DNA of 10,601 nt from Cylindrotheca closterium (GCA_933822405.4 CAKOGP040002043.1:1-10601), one strand, 5' to 3'; positions 1 to 7,255 are shown, counted from the stretch's first letter. The notes: a model not told the origin generated them from the letters alone. Numbers and translations are program-made.

Positions 1-8
1 AAGGGATT

Positions 9-1069
9 TTCCAAGGGAAAATCGTCGAACTCACTTTTGTGATTGAATCATCAATTCAAGCCAAACATTAATCAAATAGGAACAATTTCACTCAAAGTAT
101 ACCTAGACACAGGAGAACTATTGTTGTAAAAGTGTTGTACAGTCGATTACAAATTTAGATTGCAGAGAGTTTGTTCTGAGCGCTAAAGGCACTCACAATA
201 GAGCACATTTTGCTTTATTCTAAGAAACTTTGACATGAAGCCAATTATCTCACTACTTTGTATGAGAACCCAATCGAGCTGTTGCATTGCATCAAGAAGT
301 TCATGACTGTTAGTGATGCTGTGGACTACCCAATGTTTGTGGTGATCAACGCAATTATGAAAGCAATCAACACACGTCAAGTCAAGAACAAGACTGTTGC
401 CAAATACAAGAGAAGAATCGAGGCCAACTTCAGTGAGATGTATGCACATACAGGTCATGATTTCCTCAACAAATTCACCAAGACAACAGAGGAATACATC
501 TGTAGAGCAACCGATCCCAAAAAAAATCTTATCTCAATTCCACTTCAGAGCGTTTGATGGCAAGTACGATGCTGTTGAATTTGTACAAGCCTACTCATCA
601 ATCCTTGACTGAAGGATTCTTGAAGACCTACTCTTTGAATCACCTTCCAGAGAGTCAAAGGAATCAATTTGCTACAACTATGGAAACTTGTGGTATCGTC
701 CTTGAGAGGAACGAAGCCATTGTGCTAGAAGCTGCCAGACGCAAACAGACACCTAACAAGGGCGGCGATACGAAAGGCAAAAACAGAGATAAAGGGAAGC
801 CCGACAAAGAAGCACCCTCTGGTGCAGCCTTTGCCCAACATGGGGGCAAAGGAGGAGGAGCATCTGGTGTCACATGCTTTTGTTGTGGCAAGAAGGGACA
901 CACTTGTGATAAATGTGAACACAAGAACAACCCGCCAGAAAAGTGGTTTAATCCTAGCAAGTTCAAGAGATATTCCATGTTGCACGGGTGGGATGTCCAA
1001 CTTGCAAATTGGAAAGGCACTGGTAAAAAGGCGCTGCATGAAACGATTAAGGTTTGTGGCGACACATGA
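9..1069 (+). pseudogene. gag: Copia gag remnant with CCHC zinc knuckle
   Basis: Gag would form the particle and bind element RNA. Faint Gag-like sequence starts at 9 (FQGKIVEL) and is broken by several stops up to about 230. From about 234 to 557 one frame is open and reads like the Copia Gag helical core (for example CIKKFMTVSDAVDYPM and GHDFLNKF). A second frame carries the sense around 540-590, and a third runs from about 585 to 1066, including a Lys/Gly/Asp-rich basic stretch and the knuckle at 875-916. At least two frameshifts are therefore present. The frame ends at a TGA at 1067-1069, after which the same frame continues into the integrase side. The start lies outside the window or is lost; no convincing initiator ATG is seen. 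Confidence 0.7.
875..916 (+). other. Gag zinc knuckle (CX2CX4HX4C)
   Basis: The sequence encodes CFCCGKKGHTCDKC, with ligands C-X2-C-X4-H-X4-C, which is the classic retroviral and retrotransposon nucleocapsid knuckle for binding RNA. It lies after a Lys/Gly/Asp-rich segment, as expected for the C-terminal part of Gag. All four zinc ligands are intact although the surrounding gene is broken. Confidence 0.88.
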
Positions 1070-1564
1070 TACTTGGATGATACTGGAATTACAAACATTC
1101 GTAGTTTGTCATCGGCCATCAAGAAAGGATACAGAGTCCAATTTGACTCTGACAAAATGAATGCATTTGTTGTTACGTCTCCAAGAGGTCTCACTGAGAT
1201 CTATTGCCATCATCCTAATGGATTGTATGTGCGTCCACTTATTAATTCACCTCCAGAATTCGATGATCTGAATCGTGATATCAATATCAGGGCAATTCTT
1301 ATGCAATCTGGTAATGATGCAAATGGGCCCAACCATACTAATGATAATAATATTCTTTCCGGTTCCTCTGGACTACAAACGGTTGAGAAGAACATGGAAG
1401 GCTTCACTGACAGAGAAGTGAAAGCTGCAAATGCTGCAAGAGCCGGATACAACATAGCTGGCACACCTGACATTGTGAAATTTCAACATGCGGTGCAGAC
1501 AGGTCTCCTTAAGAACTGTCCCATAATTGTGACGGACATAAAGAACGCTAACGCGATCTATGGT
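1070..1564 (+). pseudogene. Copia post-protease linker and gag_pre-integrase domain
   Basis: This stretch continues the gag frame after the TGA at 1067. It begins with YLDDTGITNIRSL and IKKGYRVQFDS, which matches the conserved linker that follows the protease in Copia polyproteins (family pattern roughly W-Y-D-x-x-x-I-x-N-I-L-S-L followed by YRV-x-(F/Y)DS). The gag_pre-integrase domain follows: GFTDREVKAANAARAGYNI, then GTPDIVKF, then NCPIIVTDIKNANAIYG. This part is open for about 165 codons, so it is the best preserved piece of this element. The protease upstream is missing. The frame stops at the TGA that forms the first bases of the inserted element at 1565; the host frame resumes at 2576. 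Confidence 0.78.
1560..1564. repeat. Left copy of 5-bp target-site duplication (ATGGT)
   Basis: ATGGT immediately precedes the left terminal repeat and recurs at 2571-2575 immediately after the right terminal repeat. Removing the insertion plus one copy gives a continuous host reading frame through IYG-PGV, as expected for Copia gag_pre-integrase running into integrase. A 5-bp duplication is typical of Copia and Gypsy integrases. Confidence 0.85.
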
Positions 1565-1616
1565 TGAACCAGCCTAGAAGAAGAGATAGGAATGGGTCAC
1601 AACAAAAGTTATTACA
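1565..1616 (-). repeat. 52-bp terminal direct repeat (3' LTR in element orientation)
   Basis: This 52-bp sequence is identical to 2519-2570. On the minus strand it begins TGTAATAAC and ends GGCTGGTTCA, so both outer ends are TG and CA. It abuts the left ATGGT target duplication. The length is very short for an LTR, and no TATA box or polyadenylation signal is evident to me inside it. Confidence 0.85.
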
Positions 1617-1630
1617 CTCTTTCCTTCTAT
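1617..1630 (-). promoter_or_regulatory. Polypurine tract of the miniature element
   Basis: On the minus strand the bases ATAGAAGGAAAGAG directly precede the TG of the 52-bp repeat. A purine run ending at the 3' LTR boundary is where plus-strand DNA synthesis starts in LTR retrotransposons. Its position supports the minus strand as sense and 1616 as the repeat boundary. A rival, less pure tract ending at 1682 would give a 117-bp LTR. Confidence 0.5.
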
Positions 1631-1750
1631 GATCAGAACCAGTCGATTGATCATACACTAAAGTCACAAGACGTCCTTACATCCACTTGATCCTCCATTC
1701 AACTTCAGAGGTGATTCTTGACGCAATGGGCGATGCAAGTATATCGCCCA

Positions 1751-2518
1751 TTAGACTTGACGGAACGGCACAAGCCGTCTGATGTTGATCCTCTCACGGA
1801 TCGCATTTGTGCGCTGAATTTCCACTGTACCATTAGTGTAAACATTTGTAATAGGATACGGACCTCTGTATTTCGGATCCAACTTTCTTCCATCAGTATT
1901 CTTGATCAAAACTTCTCCACCAATTCTGTAATCAAACTCTTTTCGCTTCGCGTTCTGTCTCCTCAAGTTTTCATTGATCTTATACTGTCTCTTTTGCTGC
2001 ATAGAAAGTAGATCAACAATCACAGGAATGTTTAGTAGCATGTCACGATGAAACACAGTCTCACCAGGAGTATTGTTCATCAAAGCTGTCGATACAGCAC
2101 ATCTCATTGCATGGTTACAAGCAGCAAGAGCTCGCTTGACTTCTTCAACAGCAACTTGAAAGTTTGGAGCGGCATTATTGTATCTGGTGCGCAAAATGTT
2201 TGCCACTGTCAAATGCATTCTTTCACAGATCGCATTTGCGGTCGCATTCTTGCTAGTGGTTCCGCCATCATGGATTCCCCAAGTGGCGAGTTTTGCTTGG
2301 AAGGCTTCGCCAATGAATTCACCCCCTTGATCGTGAATACATTTGTATGGTCTTGGATACCGCGACAACCACAGCATTTCAAACACGCTTGCTACATGTG
2401 TTGCAGTTTTATTCTCGATAAAAGCAAGTTCAGTGAGATTTGTCACGTGATCAATACAAGTCAACGCGTTGAATTCAAGTTCTCTACCGTTGACGTCAAT
2501 TTTCCATGGACCAAATAA
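1751..2518 (-). pseudogene. Gypsy-type integrase, core and C-terminal part (5' truncated)
   Basis: The minus-strand frame is open from the repeat boundary at 2518 to the stop at 1751 (about 255 codons). It opens with LFGPWKIDVNG, continues through LTCIDHVTNLTEL, and carries the second catalytic Asp in CIHDQGGEF and the catalytic Glu in TANAICERMH. There are 35 residues between them, fitting the D-D35-E integrase family. The end (GPYPITNVYTNGTVEI, INIRRLVPF) is the C-terminal chromatin/DNA-binding part typical of diatom-like Gypsy integrases. The first catalytic Asp should lie just before LFGPW, exactly where the terminal repeat replaces the sequence, so the enzyme lacks it together with its zinc-binding N-terminus. 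The frame has no internal stop and appears much younger than the surrounding Copia. Confidence 0.88.
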
Positions 2519-2570
2519 TGAACCAGCCTAGAAGAAGAGATAGGAATGGGTCACAACAAAAGTTATTACA
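2519..2570 (-). repeat. 52-bp terminal direct repeat (5' LTR in element orientation)
   Basis: This copy is identical base for base to 1565-1616. It abuts the right ATGGT copy at 2571-2575 on the outside and truncated integrase coding sequence on the inside. No untranslated leader or primer-binding site separates it from the coding sequence. Confidence 0.85.
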
Positions 2571-2575
2571 ATGGT
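2571..2575. repeat. Right copy of 5-bp target-site duplication (ATGGT)
   Basis: This matches 1560-1564 and is followed by CCTGGGGTATCTGTG, which continues the host Copia frame as P-G-V-S-V. The outer boundaries of the inserted element are defined by this pair. Confidence 0.85.
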
Positions 2576-3450
2576 CCTGGGGTATCTGTGCGCAAAAGAA
2601 AGCAGACGCGCCCAACGCCGCTACGCGTTGTTGACAATCAAATCGAGATCCTGCGCTCAATCATCACACGGAACAGTGTCCAAATGTGCATCAATCTCGC
2701 GTTCATTTCGATCGGATTCCGCATGTGCATCCTGCTATGCGCGAGAACAAAAACTGCACTACATGGCGGCATTGATAAAGCGCTTTGCATATATAATCAT
2801 GCTGGGATTGAATTTGCAACCATCTTTTGTGATGGCAATTTTGCAGCTGTTTTTGATCCTGTGAAGGACAATATGGACGTCCACATGAACTATTCTAATC
2901 CTGGTGAACATGAGCCCACAGCGGAAAGGAATAATCAGACAATCAAAAGTCTGTTTTGCACTGCGTTTCACCGCATGTTCTATAAGGCAATCCCCCTTGT
3001 GATCACTGAGCATCTCGCTCAACGCGTCAGAGAAACAGTACTTGGTACACCCAAAAGGGAGGAATTTCGAAAATCTACAGCCCTAATCAGATCATTCACA
3101 AGAAATCGGTGGATTTCTTGAAGGAGTGCGTAGCTGAAACTGGAGCTTACGTCCAAGGATTTGGACATGAGACTCACAATAATCAGCGATCTAGAACCAT
3201 TGACGGGGTATATCTACGCCCAAGCACAAATATGCAACAAGGTCATTGGATTCTCGACTTGAATTCCAAAAAAACCCTTTGCCGACAGAGAGTCGAGGTT
3301 TTCCCAATCACAAAACAAGTGATCCAGAAGATTGAAGGTATGGCTGCCGCCAAAGGCGTCACATCTCTCAAATTCTATTATAAAAATGGTGAAGTCATCC
3401 TGGATGGTGATTTGCTTGAAGGAGTGGACCAAGACAATCTGTGGGATGAA
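2576..3450 (+). pseudogene. Copia integrase core and C-terminal domain
   Basis: This continues the host Copia polyprotein in the same frame as the gag_pre-integrase domain. TRPTPLRVVDNQIEI is the conserved entry to the catalytic core. The first catalytic Asp appears as Asn in QMCINLAFISIGF. The second is kept in TIFCDGNF, and the Glu is kept in EPTAERNNQTIK. The stretch between the first and second positions looks shortened. At an AAAA run at 3053-3056 one extra A moves the sense to another frame, which continues KGGISKIYSPNQIIHKKSVD and then ECVAETGAYVQGFGHE, TIDGVYLRPSTNMQQGHW and RVEVFPITKQVI, the C-terminal part of the integrase region. The mutated Asp and the frameshift both predict inactivity. 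Confidence 0.78.
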
Positions 3451-3984
3451 GACTACACACCAAGTGAAACAGAACAAGAACGAGCCCGTGACAACAATCT
3501 GAGAACTACTGAAATCCCAGATGAAGAGCTACAAGATCTACAAGACGATTTTGATGAGCACTTTGGATCAAGTGACAGCAACAGTGATTCTTGAATCACT
3601 ACCGAACTGGTCAATTGCAAGAAGAAACAACAAAACGAAAGCGGTGATGACAGTGAGGATGAAAGCGACTATGAAAACAAAGACAACGACTTTGATATAG
3701 AGATGTACGAGCAAGATCACGATACAAGTCGTGGCAATGATGAAATCGACGACCAACTTACCAAACTCATTGATGAACTTCAACAGATGAAGAATTCCAA
3801 AGATGAGATTCAAAGAGTTCTTGAGTCAGACAATGAAGACGAGAACAAGAGTGAAGGGGAGAGACAAGACTCCGATAAAGAGTCAATTCCATCAAGTCAC
3901 GGCCATGATTCCGATGATGAAGACAATGACAAGGGTGGAGACGATACACCGACATTGCAAGCAACGCAGACAAGATCCCCTTAG
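3451..3984 (+). pseudogene. Acidic low-complexity linker between integrase and reverse transcriptase
   Basis: The frame continues from the integrase C-terminus and becomes dominated by Asp, Glu, Ser and Asn (for example DDFDEHFGSSDSNSDS, ENKDNDFDIEMYEQDHD and DSDDEDNDKGGDDTP). One TGA at 3592-3594 interrupts an otherwise continuous frame to 3981; the TAG at 3982-3984 follows a probable frameshift. Copia polyproteins usually carry a variable, hydrophilic linker here; the length and acidity in this copy are marked. There is no recognisable fold. A short helical stretch (KLIDELQQMKNSKDEIQRVL) could form a coiled coil. Confidence 0.6.
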
Positions 3985-4258
3985 AACCTCCGACAAGACA
4001 GTTACTGGTAAGACCAGATCTGGAAGAGGGTTCTATCAAGACGGTGTCAAATTGAGACCTACTCTAAGACACAACTATGACAAGGCCCAGTACCGACCTT
4101 ATCTCAAGCGCACAAAGTCCAAGCCCAACTTGACTAAGAACCGAAAGATGATGAGACGCAAGAAGCGCATTAAAAAGGCGTGATTAAATCTACATCAGAT
4201 CTTGCGCTGGTGGAAGGTACGACGCCCAAAAGCAAACCTTTGAAGTGGTAGCAATGGC
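3985..4258 (+). pseudogene. Basic stretch before the reverse transcriptase domain
   Basis: A second frame takes over near 3975 and reads TGKTRSGRGFYQDGVKL, the TRSGR motif often found just upstream of Copia reverse transcriptase. It continues through LRHNYDKAQYRPYLKRTKSK and a Lys/Arg-rich end, stopping at 4181-4183. The following 75 bases hold no clear sense until the frame picks up at 4259. This is the junction between the acidic linker and the polymerase. A basic stretch of this kind could act in nuclear targeting, but that is a guess. Confidence 0.5.
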
Positions 4259-5066
4259 AATAAGACTATCAGGGGACACGACTACAAGCTGGCACTACAA
4301 CAGATTGGAACAGATCACAAGACAGAATATTCTGTCAACAAGGTGCAACACATTGTTCAATTCATGCAAGAGTTATGTAGCAAGGTCAAGACTCAAGGAG
4401 TGTCGTTTATTCAACAATACTACCTTAACAAAGGGCTAAAGCTATTCAAAGATTGCGGCAAAAAGGCTGCCATCAAAGAATTGGATCAGCTTGTCAAACA
4501 ACAATGCTGGGATCCAGTCCATGTTGAAGAGTTGACCAAGAAGGAAAAGGAAAAGGCTGTTGGAGCAATGATACTCCTAGCCAAGAAGCACACTGGTGAA
4601 GTTAAGGGACGTTGTGTCTACAAAGGTAACAAAGCCCGGGACTGGTGGACTTGAGAACAGACATCGAGCTTAACTGCTTCCTTGGAAGCTGTTATCACCA
4701 CGTGTGTAATTGATGCCTATGAGGAACGAGATGTCATGTCGGTTGACATCCTGAATGCCTTATTCAGACTGAGATGCCTGAAGTGAAGGATGGAGAAGAA
4801 AGAGTGGTCATGAAGATCACCGGTATCATTGTGGATTATCTCAACTAGATAGACCCAGGATACTGCAACTATGTTATGTACAAGAAAGGCAAGAGGGTAC
4901 TCTATGTTGTAATCTTCAGGGCTGTCTATGGTATGCTGGTCGCATCTCTACTCTTCTACAAGAAATCCGTGCAGATCTCGAAGGAGTTGGATTCAATTTC
5001 AATCCTTATGACCCCTTCTTTCCATGTGGACGATTTGTTGTCAAGCCACACAATGCCAAAAGTCAA
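4259..5066 (+). pseudogene. Copia reverse transcriptase (RVT_2) with several breaks
   Basis: The domain would copy element RNA into DNA. In frame it begins HDYKLALQQIGTDHKTEYSV and continues YLNKGLKLFKDCGKKAAIKE and RCVYKGNKARDW, until a TGA at 4652-4654 where the family has Arg (CGA). Motif A is present in VMSVDILNAL, with its catalytic Asp at 4745-4747. A missing T near 4760 shifts the frame; the sense then runs EMPEVKDGEERVVMKITG, past a TAG at 4846-4848, into VVIFRAVYGMLVASLLFYKK. Another small deletion follows, and a stretch of about 15-20 residues before motif C is lost. Motif C itself is intact as FHVDDLLSSH. The catalytic Asps therefore survive while the frame does not. Confidence 0.82.
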
Positions 5067-5847
5067 TGGTTGAATGAGACCTATGGATCTTACAAGGAAT
5101 GCACTTCCACTCGTGGAAAGGTGCATGTATACCTTGGGATGACACTAGATTTCTCGAAGGAAGGCAAGCTGAAGATTTGCATGGACGACTACAGAAAGCA
5201 AATTGGATGAGTTCCTGGTCAAGTTTGGTGAGAACGATAATCAAGAGACACCAGCAGGCAACGCGCTGCTGGATGCTGGAAATGGACAAAAGCTGGACAC
5301 TGCAAGACAAGAGGTGTTCTGTTCTTTTGTAGCCATAGGACTTTTCCTATCTAAGACAGCCCGACTTGATATTCTACCTACAATATTGATCCTGGCGTCA
5401 CAAGTGCATGAGCCAAATAAAAGCAATTGGAAGAAGATTGTCCGTCTTATGAGATACTTACACAGCACTCAAGGATGGCATCTTTCAATCAGTGCTGATT
5501 CACTGCGCATCATGAAGTGGTATGTCGACACATAGTTTGCGGTCCATCCAGACTTCAAGAGCCACACGGGAGGCTCCATGTCTATGGGGAAAGGTGCAGT
5601 TCAAGTTGCTTCCAAGAAACAGAAGCTGAATACATGCAGCAGTACTGAAGCCAAGCTTGTGGGTGTTGACGACGTCATCACTATGATCCTGTGGACCAAG
5701 CTGTTCATGGAAGCTCAGGGTAACCCAATTGACAAGAATATCCTCTCCCAGGATAATCAAAGCGCTATTCGTCCCCTCCAGTTAACAACTGATCTTCAGG
5801 AGCGCCATGCCACAATTCGTCCCCTCCAGTTAACAACTGATCTTTAG
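5067..5847 (+). pseudogene. Copia RT connection and RNase H domain, ending in a duplicated tail
   Basis: One frame carries WLNETYGSYKECTSTRGK and VYLGMTLDFSKEGKLKICMD up to a TGA near 5210. Another continues MDEFLVKFGENDNQETPAG, KTARLDILPTILILASQVHE and WKKIVRLMRYLHSTQ. The RNase H catalytic residues are visible: Asp in KWYVDT (5527-5529), Glu in SSTEAKLVGVDD (5647-5649) and Asp in SQDNQSAI (5752-5754). A TAG at 5533-5535 directly follows the first of these. After DNQSAI the sequence is a tandem duplication of a segment resembling the C-terminal RH-x-x-IR motif, and it stops at 5845-5847. The end of the domain is therefore rearranged. Confidence 0.8.
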
Positions 5848-5862
5848 TGGCACATGCCACCT
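5767..5862 (+). repeat. 48-bp imperfect tandem duplication with a 30-bp identical core
   Basis: Thirty identical bases at 5767-5796 recur at 5815-5844, beginning ATTCGTCCCCTCC and ending ACTGATCTT. The 18 bases after each copy are only partly alike and share CATGCCAC. Both copies read IRPLQLTTDL in the RNase H frame. The unit is in phase (48 = 16 codons). Confidence 0.9.
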
Positions 5863-6996
5863 CCATGTTTTGCGGAAAAACAGGAGCGCTAGCGCTAAGT
5901 CCTCGAAGATCACCGGCTGCACACCACCTACCAATCTACTGTTTTGGTGTGCCTGGCCAGTGGCAACATGGGTGTGTACAAGGGTGCAGCTCATGTGATG
6001 TTCCAGCTGAACATCACACTTTTGGACGTCTCTCCTACTCTAATCTTCAGAGTTAGGAGCATGTTGAAATTGCTCTCTTGGAGACCAACTCCTTGATGGA
6101 AGCAGTTCGACACGTCTGATTGGACAGACGTACAAATGTCCGTTTGGTCCGTTTCTTTGGGGATTCCTATGAGTCGGTTTTTGCAGGGAATCCAAAAACA
6201 TGGAATTGTGCGCTTGGACTATCAAACTGTCTGAGCACCATGAAAATCCCATACTGAATCCTGCGGGAGTTCTGTACATGGGTTTTGTACTGGCCTTTCT
6301 GGATTGCAAACATCCAGTAAGGGTTTGGGAAATTTGAGTTTTTACGCAAGGTTTTTGCTTTGCCCATTCCATGTAGATAACAAGTCTTTTAAAATAGTTA
6401 TTTTTCTGTAGAGATGATTATTTCCTATTAGACAGATTGGAGATCGCTATGGTCAGTGCCTCTGCATGACAACTTGATGGGTCGCATTTTGGCACAGCTG
6501 GTTGGCAATGATGGCTTCATGGGCCACAAAGTTGTCAACCAGCCAGTTTGGACAACGACAAGCCTGTCGCTTGTCTGATGTCCACCATGTCCAAAAACCA
6601 ACTCCAAGCCCCAGACCCAAGATGTATGATCTGTTGCAGCAGACCCCATAGTACAAGTTGACCCAATACAAAGCCGCCATTAACAAACTACTGCATGTCG
6701 CAGCATACAGTGACTGGCAGAGTAGCAGGAACGACAACTAAGACTGACCCTCCTGTTCTGACCATTGTACCTTGAAGCACCTAGTCAAACTTTGGACCTG
6801 GACGCAACTGTCAGACGCTTGAAGCAGCTTGTCAGCAACCTGGACATCAGAGAGAAGTCAATCCTCCAGCCCAATTTGCAATTGAAGGTTCAATGGCAAT
6901 TTTTCTTTGGCTACCTTGTTTGATGCCAGCAGCCATTCATCAAGAAGAAGGAGGTGAAAACAGGCCAAGATGAGACGTTACAGCAGAGTCGCCTAA
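5863..6996. other. Unassigned sequence with short, broken open stretches
   Basis: I recognise no gene here. On the plus strand one frame is open from 5899 to 6231 apart from a TGA at 6094-6096; it reads plausible protein (for example LIFRVRSMLKLLSW, then LGIPMSRFLQGIQKHGIV). A different frame is open from about 6772 to 6925 (TLDLDATVRRLKQLVSNLDI) and, after a stop, to about 7006. Around 6640-6730 a third frame reads YKLTQYKAAINKLLHVAAY. These could be decayed fragments of the 3' end of a retroelement or an unrelated insertion. The long minus-strand frames in this interval are probably chance or shadows. Around 6375-6430 the sequence is AT-rich and featureless. Confidence 0.35.
5994..6018. repeat. 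Inverted repeat, 10-bp perfect arms and 5-nt loop
   Basis: TGTGATGTTC at 5994-6003 is the exact reverse complement of GAACATCACA at 6009-6018, with CAGCT between. It would form a short hairpin in single-stranded DNA or RNA. It lies inside an unassigned open stretch; there is no T-run after it to suggest a terminator. Confidence 0.7.
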
Positions 6997-7012
6997 ATAG
7001 AAGAAGAGGGGA
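6997..7012 (+). promoter_or_regulatory. Possible polypurine tract before an LTR start
   Basis: The purine-rich run ATAGAAGAAGAGGGGA is followed at once by TGTAACATGAC, which has the TG start of an LTR. This is the arrangement expected at the 3' LTR boundary of a plus-strand element. The matching 5' LTR is not in the window, so this rests on the local motif alone. Confidence 0.4.
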
Positions 7013-7255
7013 TGTAACATGACTGACTGGACTGCCGTGTTCCAAGCAGATGTATTAGAGCAATCAAAGGCCAACAGTCATTGCTGAATATTCAGCCAAA
7101 GATCAATCATCCATCATCTACTCACAGCTGCTTCAGACCCCCTAAAAACACCCCAATACCAATCACTGTCTATCATGTCCAACAGTAGTTACATCAATGC
7201 ACTAGTACACTCTCTCTATGATGAGAGTCAGGAGCACAACAAAAGCGCGCTTTGG
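7013..7255 (+). repeat. Candidate LTR start or spacer
   Basis: The sequence starts with TG after a purine tract and has no protein sense on the plus strand. I see no second copy in the window, and its other end is not defined because the minus-strand Copia fragment begins near 7260. It may be a partial LTR cut by that fragment, or unrelated spacer. Confidence 0.25.

Larger units (their letters stand above)
1565..2570 (-). mobile_element. Miniature LTR retrotransposon carrying only a Gypsy-type integrase fragment
   Basis: The 1,006-bp unit has perfect 52-bp direct repeats at its ends (1565-1616 and 2519-2570), TG and CA termini, and a 5-bp flanking duplication, ATGGT. The sense strand is the minus strand, because the integrase is read that way and a purine tract directly precedes the downstream repeat. 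The internal 902 bp lack gag, protease, reverse transcriptase and RNase H, so it could only have moved in trans. No primer-binding site is evident: integrase coding sequence begins directly after the upstream repeat. The terminal repeats are identical, which suggests recent insertion relative to the decay of the host Copia. Possible alternative: a larger Gypsy copy shortened by deletion after insertion. Confidence 0.8.
1..5847 (+). mobile_element. Decayed Ty1/Copia LTR retrotransposon (5' end outside window), interrupted by a nested element
   Basis: Remnants of a single Copia polyprotein follow one another on the plus strand in canonical order: gag with a CCHC knuckle, the post-protease linker, gag_pre-integrase, integrase, acidic linker, reverse transcriptase and RNase H. 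Integrase before reverse transcriptase is the Copia arrangement and excludes Gypsy for this element. The reading frame changes repeatedly, there are many in-frame stops, and the protease core is absent, so the copy cannot make a polyprotein. The 5' LTR is not in the window. The 3' end is uncertain because homology is lost after the RNase H duplication near 5847. The element is split by the inserted unit at 1565-2570. The FHVDD-type RT and the integrase style resemble diatom Copia lineages; this is recognition by eye. Confidence 0.85.

Noticed and set aside
1076..1087. DDTG as a protease active site
   Set aside because: It lies in the post-protease linker pattern followed by ITNIRSL, lacks the hydrophobic flank of a retroviral-type protease, and is immediately followed by the gag_pre-integrase region.
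664..1194. Long minus-strand frame of 176 codons opposite gag
   Set aside because: It is antisense to the zinc-knuckle coding region, has no recognisable domain, and its composition mirrors the plus-strand coding sequence.
2048..2518. Plus-strand frame of 156 codons across the nested element
   Set aside because: It is the shadow of the minus-strand Gypsy integrase, whose conserved catalytic motifs fix the true strand.
2500..2518. Primer-binding site next to the 5' repeat of the miniature element (TGGTCC on the minus strand)
   Set aside because: These bases encode the conserved FGPW of the integrase, so a match to a tRNA end would be coincidental; no good tRNA complement follows.
5885..5896. 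Palindrome AGCGCTAGCGCT as a regulatory or recombination site
   Set aside because: It is a single short palindrome without a partner copy or nearby promoter elements, so chance cannot be excluded.
6040..6372. Minus-strand frame of 110 codons
   Set aside because: It has no recognisable motifs and overlaps plus-strand open stretches; nothing supports translation.
6453..6737. Minus-strand hydrophobic frame of 94 codons
   Set aside because: No family is recognised, and its hydrophobicity can arise from antisense reading; plus-strand fragments in the same interval look more protein-like.
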